Shown: piece after piece, positions 1 to 6,473 of the stretch
Position numbering within the stretch: the first letter of the stretch is position 1
Layout of the letters: each line of letters opens with the position of its first letter
DNA from: Planctomycetota bacterium
Lineage (GTDB): Bacteria > Planctomycetota > PUPC01 > JABMSA01
DNA: 6,512 nt
Assembly: GCA_013202185.1 (NCBI GenBank)
Contig: JABMSA010000561.1
Location: 1-6,512, forward strand
Direction of reading: 5' to 3'
Notes under the pieces: generated by a model
Seen by the model: the letters and a program-made list of their open reading frames with translations, nothing else
The model's database searches: none
Told to the model about the DNA's origin: nothing
Translations under genes and position numbers: made by a program

Positions 1-1
1 C

Positions 2-2440
2 TTGTGGCACGTGCTCACGGCCGAGTTGGAAGAGCTGCCACTGCCGGTGCTCGAGGCGATTATGGCAATGGTCGCGCCGGTCGAGTGGGGCCTCAAGCCG
101 CTGTTTCAGCAGGCGCACGCCAGCCGGTTCGCCGACGCCTTCGGCAAGAAAAAGAGCACGCTCATCGACTGCCTGCCCGAGTTTGCGGCGATCATAACGA
201 AAGCCCAGGAGAAGAAGGCGGAGCGGATGAAGGCCAAGATCGACGGCGAGGAACCCCAGCAGCCGTTTCCGCTCGACATACCCGCGACGATCAACATGTT
301 CGGGCCGGACGGAATGTTCTCGAAGCACCTGCCAAACTTCGAGACGCGTCGCGAGCAGGGCCGAATGGCAAAGGCCGTGGCGTATTGCTTCAACAACCGC
401 AAGCACCTGATGGTCGAGGCCGGCACGGGCACGGGCAAGTCGCTTGCATACCTGGTGCCGGCGATCCACTGGGCCGCGCGCAACCACACACCGGTTGTCA
501 TCTCCACCTACACCAAGGCGCTGCAGGCTCAGCTCTTCCACAAAGACATTCCGATGCTCACCGAGTTCCTCGACCAGGGCTTCAATGCGGCGCAGATCAA
601 GGGCCGGGCCAACTACCTCTGCCCGCGAAAACTGATGTATCTGCTCTCGGAGGCCGACCGCGAAATCACCGAAGCCGGCCGCCTGGCATTGCTGCCGGTC
701 ATCACGTGGGCGGCGCTCACGCAAACGGGCGACATCATAGAAAACACCGGCTTCCAGATCGCACGCTACGGCGAAATATGGGATCGCCTCTACGCCACCG
801 GCGACGAATGCCGGGGCCGAGCCTGCAACAACTGGCGGCAGTGCTTCCTGCTGAAGGCCCGGGCCCAGGCGCAGCTTGCCGACGTCGTAGTGGCCAACCA
901 CGCGGTTGTGTTCTCGGAGATGGGCATGACCACCTCGCCGGTGCTGCCCGAGCACAGCCACCTGATCCTCGACGAAGCACACAACGTGGAAGACGTTGCC
1001 ACGAACAATCTCGGCTGTGAGATCGACCGCTGGACGGTCCTTCGTCCGCTGCACCGCCTCTATCGCATGGGCCGGCGCGACAACACCGGTCGAGGGCTGC
1101 TCACCAACATTCTGTATCATCTTCGGCGCGGCCGCGAGCGGAGCATGACCGACACCGAGACGGTCGTCGGAAGGAAGATCGCCGATTCCTTCCAGATGGT
1201 TCTGGACATCGAGCCGTTCCTCGAGGAGTTTCTGAGGTCTTTTTCCTCGCTTTTCGGCTTCGACGACAACGGCGCCCGCAAGCGCTATTCCGACGAGGAT
1301 CAGCCGTCGGAGAAATGGGATGAAATCTTCGCGGCGAAGAAGGCGTTCGTGGCGGCGCTCGGCGAGCTTGTCAAGGAGCTTGATTTTGCACTCGAGAAGA
1401 TGGGCGAGGTCGACCGCGAGTTCTCGTATCAGCAGGATTTCATGCACGAACTCGAGGCACAGCTCAACAAGCTGCGGACGATCATGGACGAAACCGAATT
1501 CGTGATGAAGGCCGACGACGCACGCTACGTTTACTGGGTCGAGTGCATCGATTTTTTCAAGGCGAGCTTTCGCGCGGCGGCGGCGCCCATCGAAGTCGGC
1601 CCGCTGCTCAAGGAGTTGCTCTACGAGAAAAAGGACACCATCGTCTTCTCGTCGGCCACGCTCACCGTCGCGGAGAAATTCGATTTCTTCAGGTCGCGCC
1701 TGGGGCTGGACCTGATGGAGGATGACCGCTCACTCGAGCTGAGCCTGGGCACGTCGTTCGATTTCGAGCGGCAGGTGCTCTTCTGCGTGCCGAGCTTCCT
1801 GCCCGAGCCCGTCTACCACGACGCCGAGCGGTTTGTCAGGTCCGTCAGCGACCTCCTCGTCGATTTGCACGTCGCAACACGCGGACGAGGCTTGATTCTT
1901 TTCACCTCGTACGCTATGCTCAGTAAGGTGCACGAGCAGGTGAAAGAGCCGCTCGAGCGCGAAAACATAGTAGTGCTTGGCCAGGGCGTCGACGGCTCGC
2001 CCGACCAACTCCTGAAAACATTTCGACGCGTGGTCGAGTCGGTTTTGCTGGGAACGCAGAGCTTTTGGGAGGGCGTGGACGTGCCCGGCGAGTCGCTGAG
2101 TTGCCTGACGCTCACCAAGCTGCCGTTCGCCGTGTTCACCGATCCGATTGTCAAGGCCCGGTGCGAGGCGGTCGAGGCCAAGGGCCACAGTTCGTTCATC
2201 GACTACTCGGTGCCCGTGGCCGTCATCAGGTTCAAGCAGGGCTTCGGCCGGCTCATACGGTCGAAGACCGATCGCGGCGTGGTGCTGGTGCTCGACAAGC
2301 GCCTGCTCACGAAACGCTACGGCGGATACTTCTTCGATTCGGTGCCGGTGGGTCCGCACGTCTACGCGGAGAAGGAAAAGCTGATCGAGGACATCGAAGA
2401 GTTTTTGAATGCCGACGAGGCCGAGAACAATGCAAGATAA
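2..2440 (+). CDS. dinG: DinG/XPD-family Fe-S ATP-dependent DNA helicase, 5'-partial
   Basis: This is the C-terminal 812 residues of a superfamily 2 helicase of the DinG/Rad3/XPD type, which unwinds DNA 5' to 3' using ATP. Visible in order are a Q-motif-like FETRREQ (113-119), Walker A GTGTGKS (141-147), four cysteines placed as in the 4Fe-4S domain (C207, C270, C275, C281), DEAH (324-327), SSATLT (550-555), GTQSFWEGVDVPG (from 683) and QGFGRLIRS (from 746, arginine-finger motif VI). Residues 340-540 are charged and helical, as expected for the Arch and HD2 insertions. The frame is open at the window edge and the TTG at position 2 is not a credible start. The first 40 residues resemble the linker after a DnaQ-like exonuclease domain in exonuclease-DinG fusions, so such a domain may lie upstream (inference). 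The stop overlaps the next gene by 11 bp. The family is very secure; the exact subfamily is less so. Confidence 0.93.
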   Translation: MWHVLTAELEELPLPVLEAIMAMVAPVEWGLKPLFQQAHASRFADAFGKKKSTLIDCLPEFAAIITKAQEKKAERMKAKIDGEEPQQPFPLDIPATINMFGPDGMFSKHLPNFETRREQGRMAKAVAYCFNNRKHLMVEAGTGTGKSLAYLVPAIHWAARNHTPVVISTYTKALQAQLFHKDIPMLTEFLDQGFNAAQIKGRANYLCPRKLMYLLSEADREITEAGRLALLPVITWAALTQTGDIIENTGFQIARYGEIWDRLYATGDECRGRACNNWRQCFLLKARAQAQLADVVVANHAVVFSEMGMTTSPVLPEHSHLILDEAHNVEDVATNNLGCEIDRWTVLRPLHRLYRMGRRDNTGRGLLTNILYHLRRGRERSMTDTETVVGRKIADSFQMVLDIEPFLEEFLRSFSSLFGFDDNGARKRYSDEDQPSEKWDEIFAAKKAFVAALGELVKELDFALEKMGEVDREFSYQQDFMHELEAQLNKLRTIMDETEFVMKADDARYVYWVECIDFFKASFRAAAAPIEVGPLLKELLYEKKDTIVFSSATLTVAEKFDFFRSRLGLDLMEDDRSLELSLGTSFDFERQVLFCVPSFLPEPVYHDAERFVRSVSDLLVDLHVATRGRGLILFTSYAMLSKVHEQVKEPLERENIVVLGQGVDGSPDQLLKTFRRVVESVLLGTQSFWEGVDVPGESLSCLTLTKLPFAVFTDPIVKARCEAVEAKGHSSFIDYSVPVAVIRFKQGFGRLIRSKTDRGVVLVLDKRLLTKRYGGYFFDSVPVGPHVYAEKEKLIEDIEEFLNADEAENNAR

Positions 2441-3428
2441 GCAAGCCAAACTTCAACGTGCACGCGAGGTGCTTCAGATCGAGGCGGATTCGATTATTGC
2501 GCTCAAGGAGCGGATCGGCGACGAGTTCCTCGAGCTTGTCGAGATGATCCTCAGCCTGCGCGGCAAGGTGGTGATCACCGGCGTGGGCAAGTCGGGGATT
2601 GTGGGCCGGAAGATCGCGGCTACGATGTGCAGCACGGGCACGCCGACGGTTTACCTCGATGCCACCGGCGGCCTGCACGGCGACCTGGGCGTGGTGGCCG
2701 AAGGCGACCTGCTGATAGCCATATCCAACAGCGGCGAGGCAACCGAACTGCTCAACGTTGTCTATGCGGCGCAGGACATCGGCGCGTGCGTCGTTGCGCT
2801 CACCGGCAGCGCGCAATCGACCCTCGCCGAGAACAGCGACCTGGTCATCAACGTCGGCGTCGAGCGCGAAGCCTGCCCGCTGGGCCTGGCGCCCACGGCC
2901 AGCACAACGGCGGCCCTCGCGATGGGCGATGCCCTGGCGATGGTACTCATGCAGAGCATCGGTTTTACCAGCAAGCACTACGCGCGCTTCCATCCCGGCG
3001 GCAATCTCGGCCAGCGGCTCAAGCTGAAAGTGCATGACATGATGCGGGCCGGCGACGACGTGCCGGTGGTCGGCGAGGCCGACACCTTCCGCCACGCCCT
3101 CGACGTGATGACATCCAAGGCGAATCTCGGCGTGGTGCTGGTCACCGACCACGCAGGCGCGCTGGCCGGGATCATCACCGACGGCGACGTGCGCCGCCTC
3201 CTGATGCAGAACGATCAATCGATCATGGACCGGAGCGCGGGCGAGCTGATGAAGCGCGGGCCGATGACGATCGAGGCCGACGCGTCCGTCTCCGAAGCCC
3301 TCCGCGTGATGGAAAAAGGCACGGGCAAAGGCTCGATCACATCGCTGGCGATAGTCGACGGCGCCGGCCGCCCGGCGGGCATCATTCACCTGCACGACAT
3401 TCTCGGCCGCGGGAAGCTGATGATATGA
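2430..3428 (+). CDS. kdsD: D-arabinose 5-phosphate isomerase, KdsD/KpsF family (SIS + 2 CBS)
   Basis: The 332-residue product should interconvert ribulose 5-phosphate and arabinose 5-phosphate in the cytoplasm, the first step towards Kdo for lipopolysaccharide; E. coli KdsD has 328 residues. An SIS domain spans about 35-175, with GVGKSG (51-56), HGDLG (83-87) and SNSGEATE (99-106). Two CBS domains follow, about 203-260 and 272-330. By alignment from memory, E. coli catalytic residues K59, E111, E152 and H193 correspond to K54, E106, E147 and H188, all present, and H88 corresponds to H83. The stretch before HGD reads DATGGL instead of HPGEAA, an oddity. I chose ATG 2430, which has a weak GAGG about 10 bases upstream and gives the usual family N-terminus; an in-frame ATG at 2409 would add seven residues. 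The start overlaps the helicase stop, suggesting coupled translation. No other Kdo gene is visible, so a GutQ/KpsF-type paralog is possible. Confidence 0.92.
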   Translation: MQDKQAKLQRAREVLQIEADSIIALKERIGDEFLELVEMILSLRGKVVITGVGKSGIVGRKIAATMCSTGTPTVYLDATGGLHGDLGVVAEGDLLIAISNSGEATELLNVVYAAQDIGACVVALTGSAQSTLAENSDLVINVGVEREACPLGLAPTASTTAALAMGDALAMVLMQSIGFTSKHYARFHPGGNLGQRLKLKVHDMMRAGDDVPVVGEADTFRHALDVMTSKANLGVVLVTDHAGALAGIITDGDVRRLLMQNDQSIMDRSAGELMKRGPMTIEADASVSEALRVMEKGTGKGSITSLAIVDGAGRPAGIIHLHDILGRGKLMI

Positions 3429-3450
3429 CAAGAGTTCGTGTTGTCGTCCG

Positions 3451-3879
3451 ATGATTCATAATTCCATGTCTTCCGGTTCATATTTATTGCTCATCAGGCT
3501 TTCGGAGGCGTCGCGGATCACCGTCGGGCGGCTGGGGGCGTTTGACTTCCCGCGCGGATGGTACGTGTATGCGGGCAGTGCGATGCGCGGCCTGGGCGGC
3601 AGAATGGCGCGGCACCGACGGTCGCGGAAGAAACTGCACTGGCACATTGATTACCTGCTGGCGTGCGGCGCGGCCCAGCTTGTCGAATGCAATGCGTATC
3701 CGTCGGCCGAGAAACAGGAATGCCTTCTCAGCCGCTCGGTGATGGCGCTCGAGGGCGGCCGCGCGGCGGCGCGCGGGTTCGGCTCGTCGGATTGTTGCAA
3801 CGGATGCGAAGCGCACCTGGCATATTTCAGGAAACGGCCCGCTCTGCCTCGAGTGGGCTGCGGCGAAAGGGAAAGATGA
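3451..3879 (+). CDS. Uri-superfamily (DUF123) GIY-YIG-like putative endonuclease
   Basis: This 142-residue protein matches the DUF123 / COG1833 family, a GIY-YIG-like fold proposed to be a nuclease; I know of no firm biochemical function. Hallmarks seen are GSYLLLI (9-15) and GWYVYAGSA (36-44), which stand in for the GIY and YIG motifs, R51 with RH at 54-55, HWHIDYLL (63-70), EC at 90-91 and the terminal GFGSSDC (109-115) with HLAYF (122-126). The length is normal for the family and the protein looks intact. No signal peptide or membrane segment is seen, so it should be cytoplasmic. The start at 3451 lacks a clear Shine-Dalgarno; ATG 3466 is an in-frame alternative that begins just before the conserved core. 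It lies 22 bp after the isomerase stop, and its own TGA overlaps the macro gene start as ATGA. The family call is secure; nuclease activity is inference. Confidence 0.88.
   Translation: MIHNSMSSGSYLLLIRLSEASRITVGRLGAFDFPRGWYVYAGSAMRGLGGRMARHRRSRKKLHWHIDYLLACGAAQLVECNAYPSAEKQECLLSRSVMALEGGRAAARGFGSSDCCNGCEAHLAYFRKRPALPRVGCGERER
3867..3872 (+). promoter_or_regulatory. Shine-Dalgarno of the macro-domain gene
   Basis: AAGGGA lies inside the 3' end of the upstream nuclease-like gene, 3 bases before ATG 3876 and 9 bases before the in-frame ATG 3882. The spacing slightly favours 3882, while the ATGA overlap favours re-initiation at 3876. The two choices differ by two residues only. Confidence 0.5.
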
Positions 3880-4409
3880 CGATGATCAAGGATAAGATAG
3901 TTCTGACTCAGGGCGACCTCACCGAAGCCGACGTTGATGCGATTGTGAACGCGGCCAACACCGACCTCCAGCTCGGGTCGGGCGTGGCGGGCGCCATTCG
4001 GAGGCGTGGCGGGCCGCAGATTCAGGCCGATTGCAACAAGATAGGTCCGATCCCGCTCGGCGAGGCGGCGGTGACGAAAGCCGGCGGCATGAAGGCGAGG
4101 TACGTGATACACGCCGCCGGGATGCGCCTGGGCGGGCCCGTTACGCAGCAGTCGCTGAAAAACAGCACGCGCAACTCGCTGCTGCGGGCCGAGGAGAAGG
4201 GATGCAAGTCGATCGCCTTCCCAGCCATCGGCACCGGCGTGGGCGGCTACAGGATCGACGCCTGCGCAAGGGACATGCTCGGCGTGGTCCGCGATCATCT
4301 CAAGACCAACGCACACAAGACAACGCTCGAGGAGGTGCGGTTTGTGCTTTATGACCGCGATGAGTTCGACACCTTCGCGGCCGAGTGCGAAAAGCTGCCG
4401 GAGGAGTGA
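3876..4409 (+). CDS. Macro-domain protein, putative ADP-ribose / O-acetyl-ADP-ribose hydrolase
   Basis: The 177-residue product is a single macro domain, as in E. coli YmdB (also 177 residues). Such domains bind ADP-ribose and often remove it from proteins, nucleic acids or O-acetyl-ADP-ribose. Seen are the adenine-site acidic D14 (QGDLT), VNAANTDL (24-31), the first phosphate loop LGSGVAGAI (33-41), GPIPLGEAAVT (57-67), YVIHAAG (76-82) and the second loop FPAIGTGVGGY (115-125). By memory alignment to YmdB, N25 is kept as N28, but the hydrolytic Asp35 is replaced by A38, as in Af1521-type domains (GVAYAI). It may therefore use a different mechanism or only bind. ATG 3876 overlaps the upstream stop by four bases; AAGGGA at 3867-3872 serves it or ATG 3882 equally well. 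A terminator follows 38 bp downstream. The fold is secure; substrate and activity are not known. Confidence 0.9.
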   Translation: MTMIKDKIVLTQGDLTEADVDAIVNAANTDLQLGSGVAGAIRRRGGPQIQADCNKIGPIPLGEAAVTKAGGMKARYVIHAAGMRLGGPVTQQSLKNSTRNSLLRAEEKGCKSIAFPAIGTGVGGYRIDACARDMLGVVRDHLKTNAHKTTLEEVRFVLYDRDEFDTFAAECEKLPEE

Positions 4410-4447
4410 GGGGCATACCGCAGGCCCTTACTTGCGCCACACCATGA

Positions 4448-4490
4448 ATCGAGGGCGGACCTTGTTGGTCCGCCCTCGATGGCTTTCTTT
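4448..4490 (+). terminator. Rho-independent terminator closing the four-gene unit
   Basis: A perfect 14-bp stem (4448-4461 with 4467-4480) encloses the 5-base loop TTGTT and is followed by GGCTTTCTTT. The stem is very GC-rich, and the T-rich tail lies on the plus-strand side, 38 bp after the macro gene stop. The convergent minus-strand frame ends 26 bp away on the other side. The hairpin could also stop transcription from there, although no T-run follows it in that direction. Confidence 0.82.
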
Positions 4491-4506
4491 GATCAACTCG
4501 AATGGT

Positions 4507-5064
4507 CTACTGGCACATGTCGTTGAGCCTGTTGCGCACGTAGATCATGTCGAGGATGTTGATGAAGGTGTCGTTGTTCACGTCGAAGTCAGGCCAACTG
4601 GTCGCCCAGTCGTTGAGGTGGTTGCGAATCCCGATCATGTCGAGGATGTTGACGACGCAGTCGCCGTTGGTGTCGCCGGGCAGGGCCGGTGCGACCTCTG
4701 CGTTGTAGAGCAACAGCAACTCCATGCCGCTGGTCGACACTGTGATGTCGAAGAGGGTGTCGTCGGCGTTGTAGAATTGGTCTGTGTCCAGCACGATGGC
4801 GTCCCGATTGAAGCCTGTGATACCCGTGGGGGCGATCATTATCTCCCACGCGTAGGAGCCCGCGAAATCCATTCCGCTGCTGCTGTCGGAGAACAGCTCG
4901 ATGGTCATGGGGTTCCCGACGGTCGCGGTTAGGGTAAGGGCGCTGTACACATCCAGGAGGTCCCAGTCGAAACCGGCGCCGCCGTCGGGGGGCGGAGATG
5001 CCTCCGCACTGACCACCCGCCCCCTGCCCAGGCTCTCGGGGTGTGAGCGTGGCTCGTTGGCCAC
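4507..5064 (-). CDS. Dockerin type I-like domain protein, N-terminus missing or decayed
   Basis: Read from GTG 5064 the frame gives 185 residues. Residues 129-183 form a dockerin-like module of two EF-hand-type calcium loops: D131, N133, D135, D142 and D161, N163, D165, D172, each followed by a helix (DMIGIRNHL and DMIYVRNRL). Dockerins normally anchor secreted or surface proteins, for example by binding cohesins; in Planctomycetota they often end large extracellular proteins. Residues 32-128 look like a beta-rich domain I do not recognise (DWDLLDVYSALTLTATVGN onward). There is no signal peptide, and the first 30 residues are Pro/Gly/Arg-rich. No Shine-Dalgarno precedes the GTG, and an in-frame stop lies at 5122-5124. 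It may be the tail of a truncated secreted protein, or a gene whose 5' part is lost or shifted in frame. The dockerin call is good; the intact-gene call is weak. Confidence 0.62.
   Translation of the reverse strand: MANEPRSHPESLGRGRVVSAEASPPPDGGAGFDWDLLDVYSALTLTATVGNPMTIELFSDSSSGMDFAGSYAWEIMIAPTGITGFNRDAIVLDTDQFYNADDTLFDITVSTSGMELLLLYNAEVAPALPGDTNGDCVVNILDMIGIRNHLNDWATSWPDFDVNNDTFINILDMIYVRNRLNDMCQ
4521..4672 (-). repeat. 90-bp-spaced internal duplication encoding the two dockerin loops
   Basis: The segments 4521-4582 and 4611-4672 align at an exact offset of 90 bp (30 codons). They include a 20-base identical stretch at 4543-4562 and 4633-4652 and a shared CGTTGAG at 4521 and 4611. The identity covers the ILDMI helix start of each calcium loop. 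This is the DNA trace of the dockerin's internal two-fold repeat. Confidence 0.8.
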
Positions 5065-5067
5065 GCT
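5046..5067. repeat. 8-bp inverted repeat over the putative GTG start
   Basis: AGCGTGGC (5046-5053) pairs perfectly with GCCACGCT (5060-5067) around the 6-base loop TCGTTG. It covers the GTG from which the minus-strand dockerin frame would begin. No T-run follows on either strand, so it is not a typical terminator. A role is unknown. Confidence 0.5.
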
Positions 5068-5079
5068 GCTGGGACCCCA

Positions 5080-5090
5080 CCGGTCACCGG
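5080..5090. repeat. 11-bp dyad CCGGTCACCGG
   Basis: The arms CCGGT and ACCGG are mirrored about one central base, in the intergenic region upstream of the sigma gene. It is about 125 bp before the candidate -10 box. It could be a protein-binding site, but a dyad this short can arise by chance in GC-rich DNA. Confidence 0.25.
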
Positions 5091-5190
5091 ACAGAGGGGA
5101 ATTTACAGAAAGAAGTTTACACTATCTCACAATTCTCTCTTTGCTCTTCCCCGAGAAGTTTTTCTGCATGGAATTCCGCCCGGCTTCGTC

Positions 5191-5219
5191 TTACTTATGG
5201 AGAGACTAATATGTATAAT
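5191..5219 (+). promoter_or_regulatory. Candidate sigma-70-type promoter of the sigma-factor gene
   Basis: A perfect TATAAT stands at 5214-5219 in a locally AT-richer stretch. At 17-bp spacing the -35 position is TTACTT (5191-5196), a poor match. Transcription would start near 5226, leaving an 18-base leader that contains the Shine-Dalgarno. The -10 is convincing for a GC-rich genome; the -35 is not, so an activator may be needed. Confidence 0.42.
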
Positions 5220-5230
5220 GGAGCCGAAGC

Positions 5231-5236
5231 GAGGTG
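5231..5236 (+). promoter_or_regulatory. Shine-Dalgarno fixing the sigma-factor start
   Basis: GAGGTG lies 7 bases before ATG 5244, near-ideal spacing, and fixes the start of the sigma gene. An 8-codon mini-frame beginning at ATG 5211 (MYNGAEAR) ends at 5237, across this site. It would not be on the transcript if the TATAAT at 5214 is the promoter. Confidence 0.75.
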
Positions 5237-5243
5237 AACGACG

Positions 5244-6473
5244 ATGCACGACAACAATGATAGCGTCCTCCTGCAGCGGTTCGCGGAAGGCGGAGACGCC
5301 CAGGCTTTCTCGGAGCTTGTGGGGCGGCACCAGAACTTCGTGTACGGTGCCTGCCTGCGTGTGTTGGACAACACCGCCGATGCCGAAGACGTGTCGCAGG
5401 AGTGCTTCCTGCGGCTCGCGCGCCGCGCCGGCGCCGTTAGGTCGTCCGTCGTTGGCTGGCTTCATCACAACGCTACGGCCATGTCCATCGATGCAAAGCG
5501 GCAGCAGGCCGCACGGCGCAGAAGGGAACAGGTGCATAACGAAATGAAAGCATCCAACAACAACGATGGAACCTGGCAGGAGATCGCCCCGCACGTGGAC
5601 AAGGCCGTCGACGAACTGCCCGACGAGCTGCGCGCCGTGCTGATTGACTATTTTCTTCGCCGGCGCACCCAGGCCGACATCGCCGCCGAGCTGGGCGTGT
5701 CTCAGGGGACGGTCTCGCGGCGGGTGGATGCCGGCATCGACGAGCTGCGCAAGAAGCTGAAGAAGGCGGGGCTGATAGTCTCGAGTGCGCTGCTGGCATC
5801 GCTGATCACAGAGCACGCGGCGTGTGCGGCGCCGGCCGCCCTGACTGCCGCCCTCGGCAAGATCGCCATGGCAGGCGCGGTGAAGACCGGCGCGGCCACC
5901 GGCACAGCAGCCGGCTGGACAGGTGCCGGTGTGGCCGCAGGCGCGATGACAACCATTGCGAAGATCAAGATCGCGGCTGTTGTGGTGGCTGCGCTTGCGG
6001 TGGGCGGGGTGGTGGTGCAGAAGATGGCCGGTGAGGGCGGCAATGCCCCTGAGGTGACGGCAGAGAGGGTGGAAGAAGAGATCGCTGAGGGAAGTTCTGA
6101 GAATGAGCCGGACATACCTGAGCCGGAAGCTCATCGCCCTATCGTCAAAAGTGATCCCAAGAGCGAAGCGGCTGCCGCACCCGACGACTCCCCCACCGGC
6201 GGCGCTCGTGAACGAGTCTGGATCGAACTGAGCGGGCGGGTCGTCGACGACGAAACCGGCGAGCCGATCGAGCAATACTGGCTGCAGAGGGGTTGGCCCA
6301 GTGCGAAGGAACCGTCCAAGATCGCCTGGAGCGGCGCCGAGTATTGGTCGCGGCGCCGCAACGATAGATTCAGTTGGCGGACGAGAGAGCGAATAGGCAC
6401 TACGCGGTGCCTGCGCGTCCTGGCAGACGGATACCTGCCGGAGCCGGTCACTGCCCACTCGTATAATAGCTAA
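5244..6473 (+). CDS. Membrane-tethered ECF-like sigma factor with extracytoplasmic beta domain, probably frameshifted
   Basis: The 409 residues begin as an extracytoplasmic-function-type sigma factor. Region 2 spans about 6-75 (core-binding and -10 recognition, with DNTADAEDVSQECFLRLAR at 42-60). Region 4 spans about 118-172, where TQADIAAELGVSQGTVSRR (142-160) is the helix-turn-helix for -35 recognition. Then come an Ala/Gly-rich hydrophobic stretch (176-238), a membrane helix IAAVVVAALAVGGVVV (243-258), an acidic, Pro-rich linker (262-320) and the start of a carboxypeptidase-regulatory-like beta domain (WIELSGRVVDDETGEPI, 326-342). Sigma factors with such tails are known in Planctomycetota; the tail may sense envelope state and replace a separate anti-sigma factor (inference). 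TAA TAG ends the frame at 6471, but codons starting at 6470 read LIDAIKAKRLRGRT, which resembles the next strand of such domains, so a one-base loss near 6470 is likely. The start is fixed by GAGGTG upstream. Confidence 0.88.
   Translation: MHDNNDSVLLQRFAEGGDAQAFSELVGRHQNFVYGACLRVLDNTADAEDVSQECFLRLARRAGAVRSSVVGWLHHNATAMSIDAKRQQAARRRREQVHNEMKASNNNDGTWQEIAPHVDKAVDELPDELRAVLIDYFLRRRTQADIAAELGVSQGTVSRRVDAGIDELRKKLKKAGLIVSSALLASLITEHAACAAPAALTAALGKIAMAGAVKTGAATGTAAGWTGAGVAAGAMTTIAKIKIAAVVVAALAVGGVVVQKMAGEGGNAPEVTAERVEEEIAEGSSENEPDIPEPEAHRPIVKSDPKSEAAAAPDDSPTGGARERVWIELSGRVVDDETGEPIEQYWLQRGWPSAKEPSKIAWSGAEYWSRRRNDRFSWRTRERIGTTRCLRVLADGYLPEPVTAHSYNS

Larger units (their letters stand above)
5065..5243. 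other. Intergenic region between the dockerin frame and the sigma gene
   Basis: About 180 bp separates the two divergent frames. It turns AT-richer from 5101 on, in contrast to the GC-rich genes around it. Apart from the dyad, the TATAAT box and the Shine-Dalgarno listed separately, I see no gene. I find no convincing minus-strand promoter with a ribosome-binding site to serve the dockerin frame. Confidence 0.6.

Noticed and set aside
1730..2449. Minus-strand frame opposite the helicase C-terminal part
   Set aside because: It lies wholly opposite conserved helicase motifs V and VI, and its translation has no family features.
2307..3431. Long minus-strand open frame (374 codons) opposite the isomerase gene
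   Set aside because: It is antisense to a well-conserved SIS-CBS protein. Its translation is rich in His, Arg and Ala with no recognisable domain, as expected from the complement of GC-rich codons.
4342..4932. Plus-strand frame (196 codons) with repeated HVEDVD-like motifs
   Set aside because: The apparent repeats are the antisense of the duplicated dockerin loops, the frame runs through the terminator hairpin, and it starts inside the macro gene.
5102..5133. Possible minus-strand promoter (TTGTGA / TAAATT) for the dockerin frame
   Set aside because: The spacing is about 21 bases, both boxes are weak, and no ribosome-binding site or proper start follows.
5170..5190. GGAATT ... CGTC as an ECF-type, autoregulated promoter for the sigma gene
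   Set aside because: The elements resemble ECF -35 and -10 boxes, but only 11 bases separate them instead of about 16.
6462..6467. Second TATAAT box near the window end
   Set aside because: It encodes Tyr-Asn within the sigma frame, has no -35 partner that I can see, and no new gene start is visible after it.
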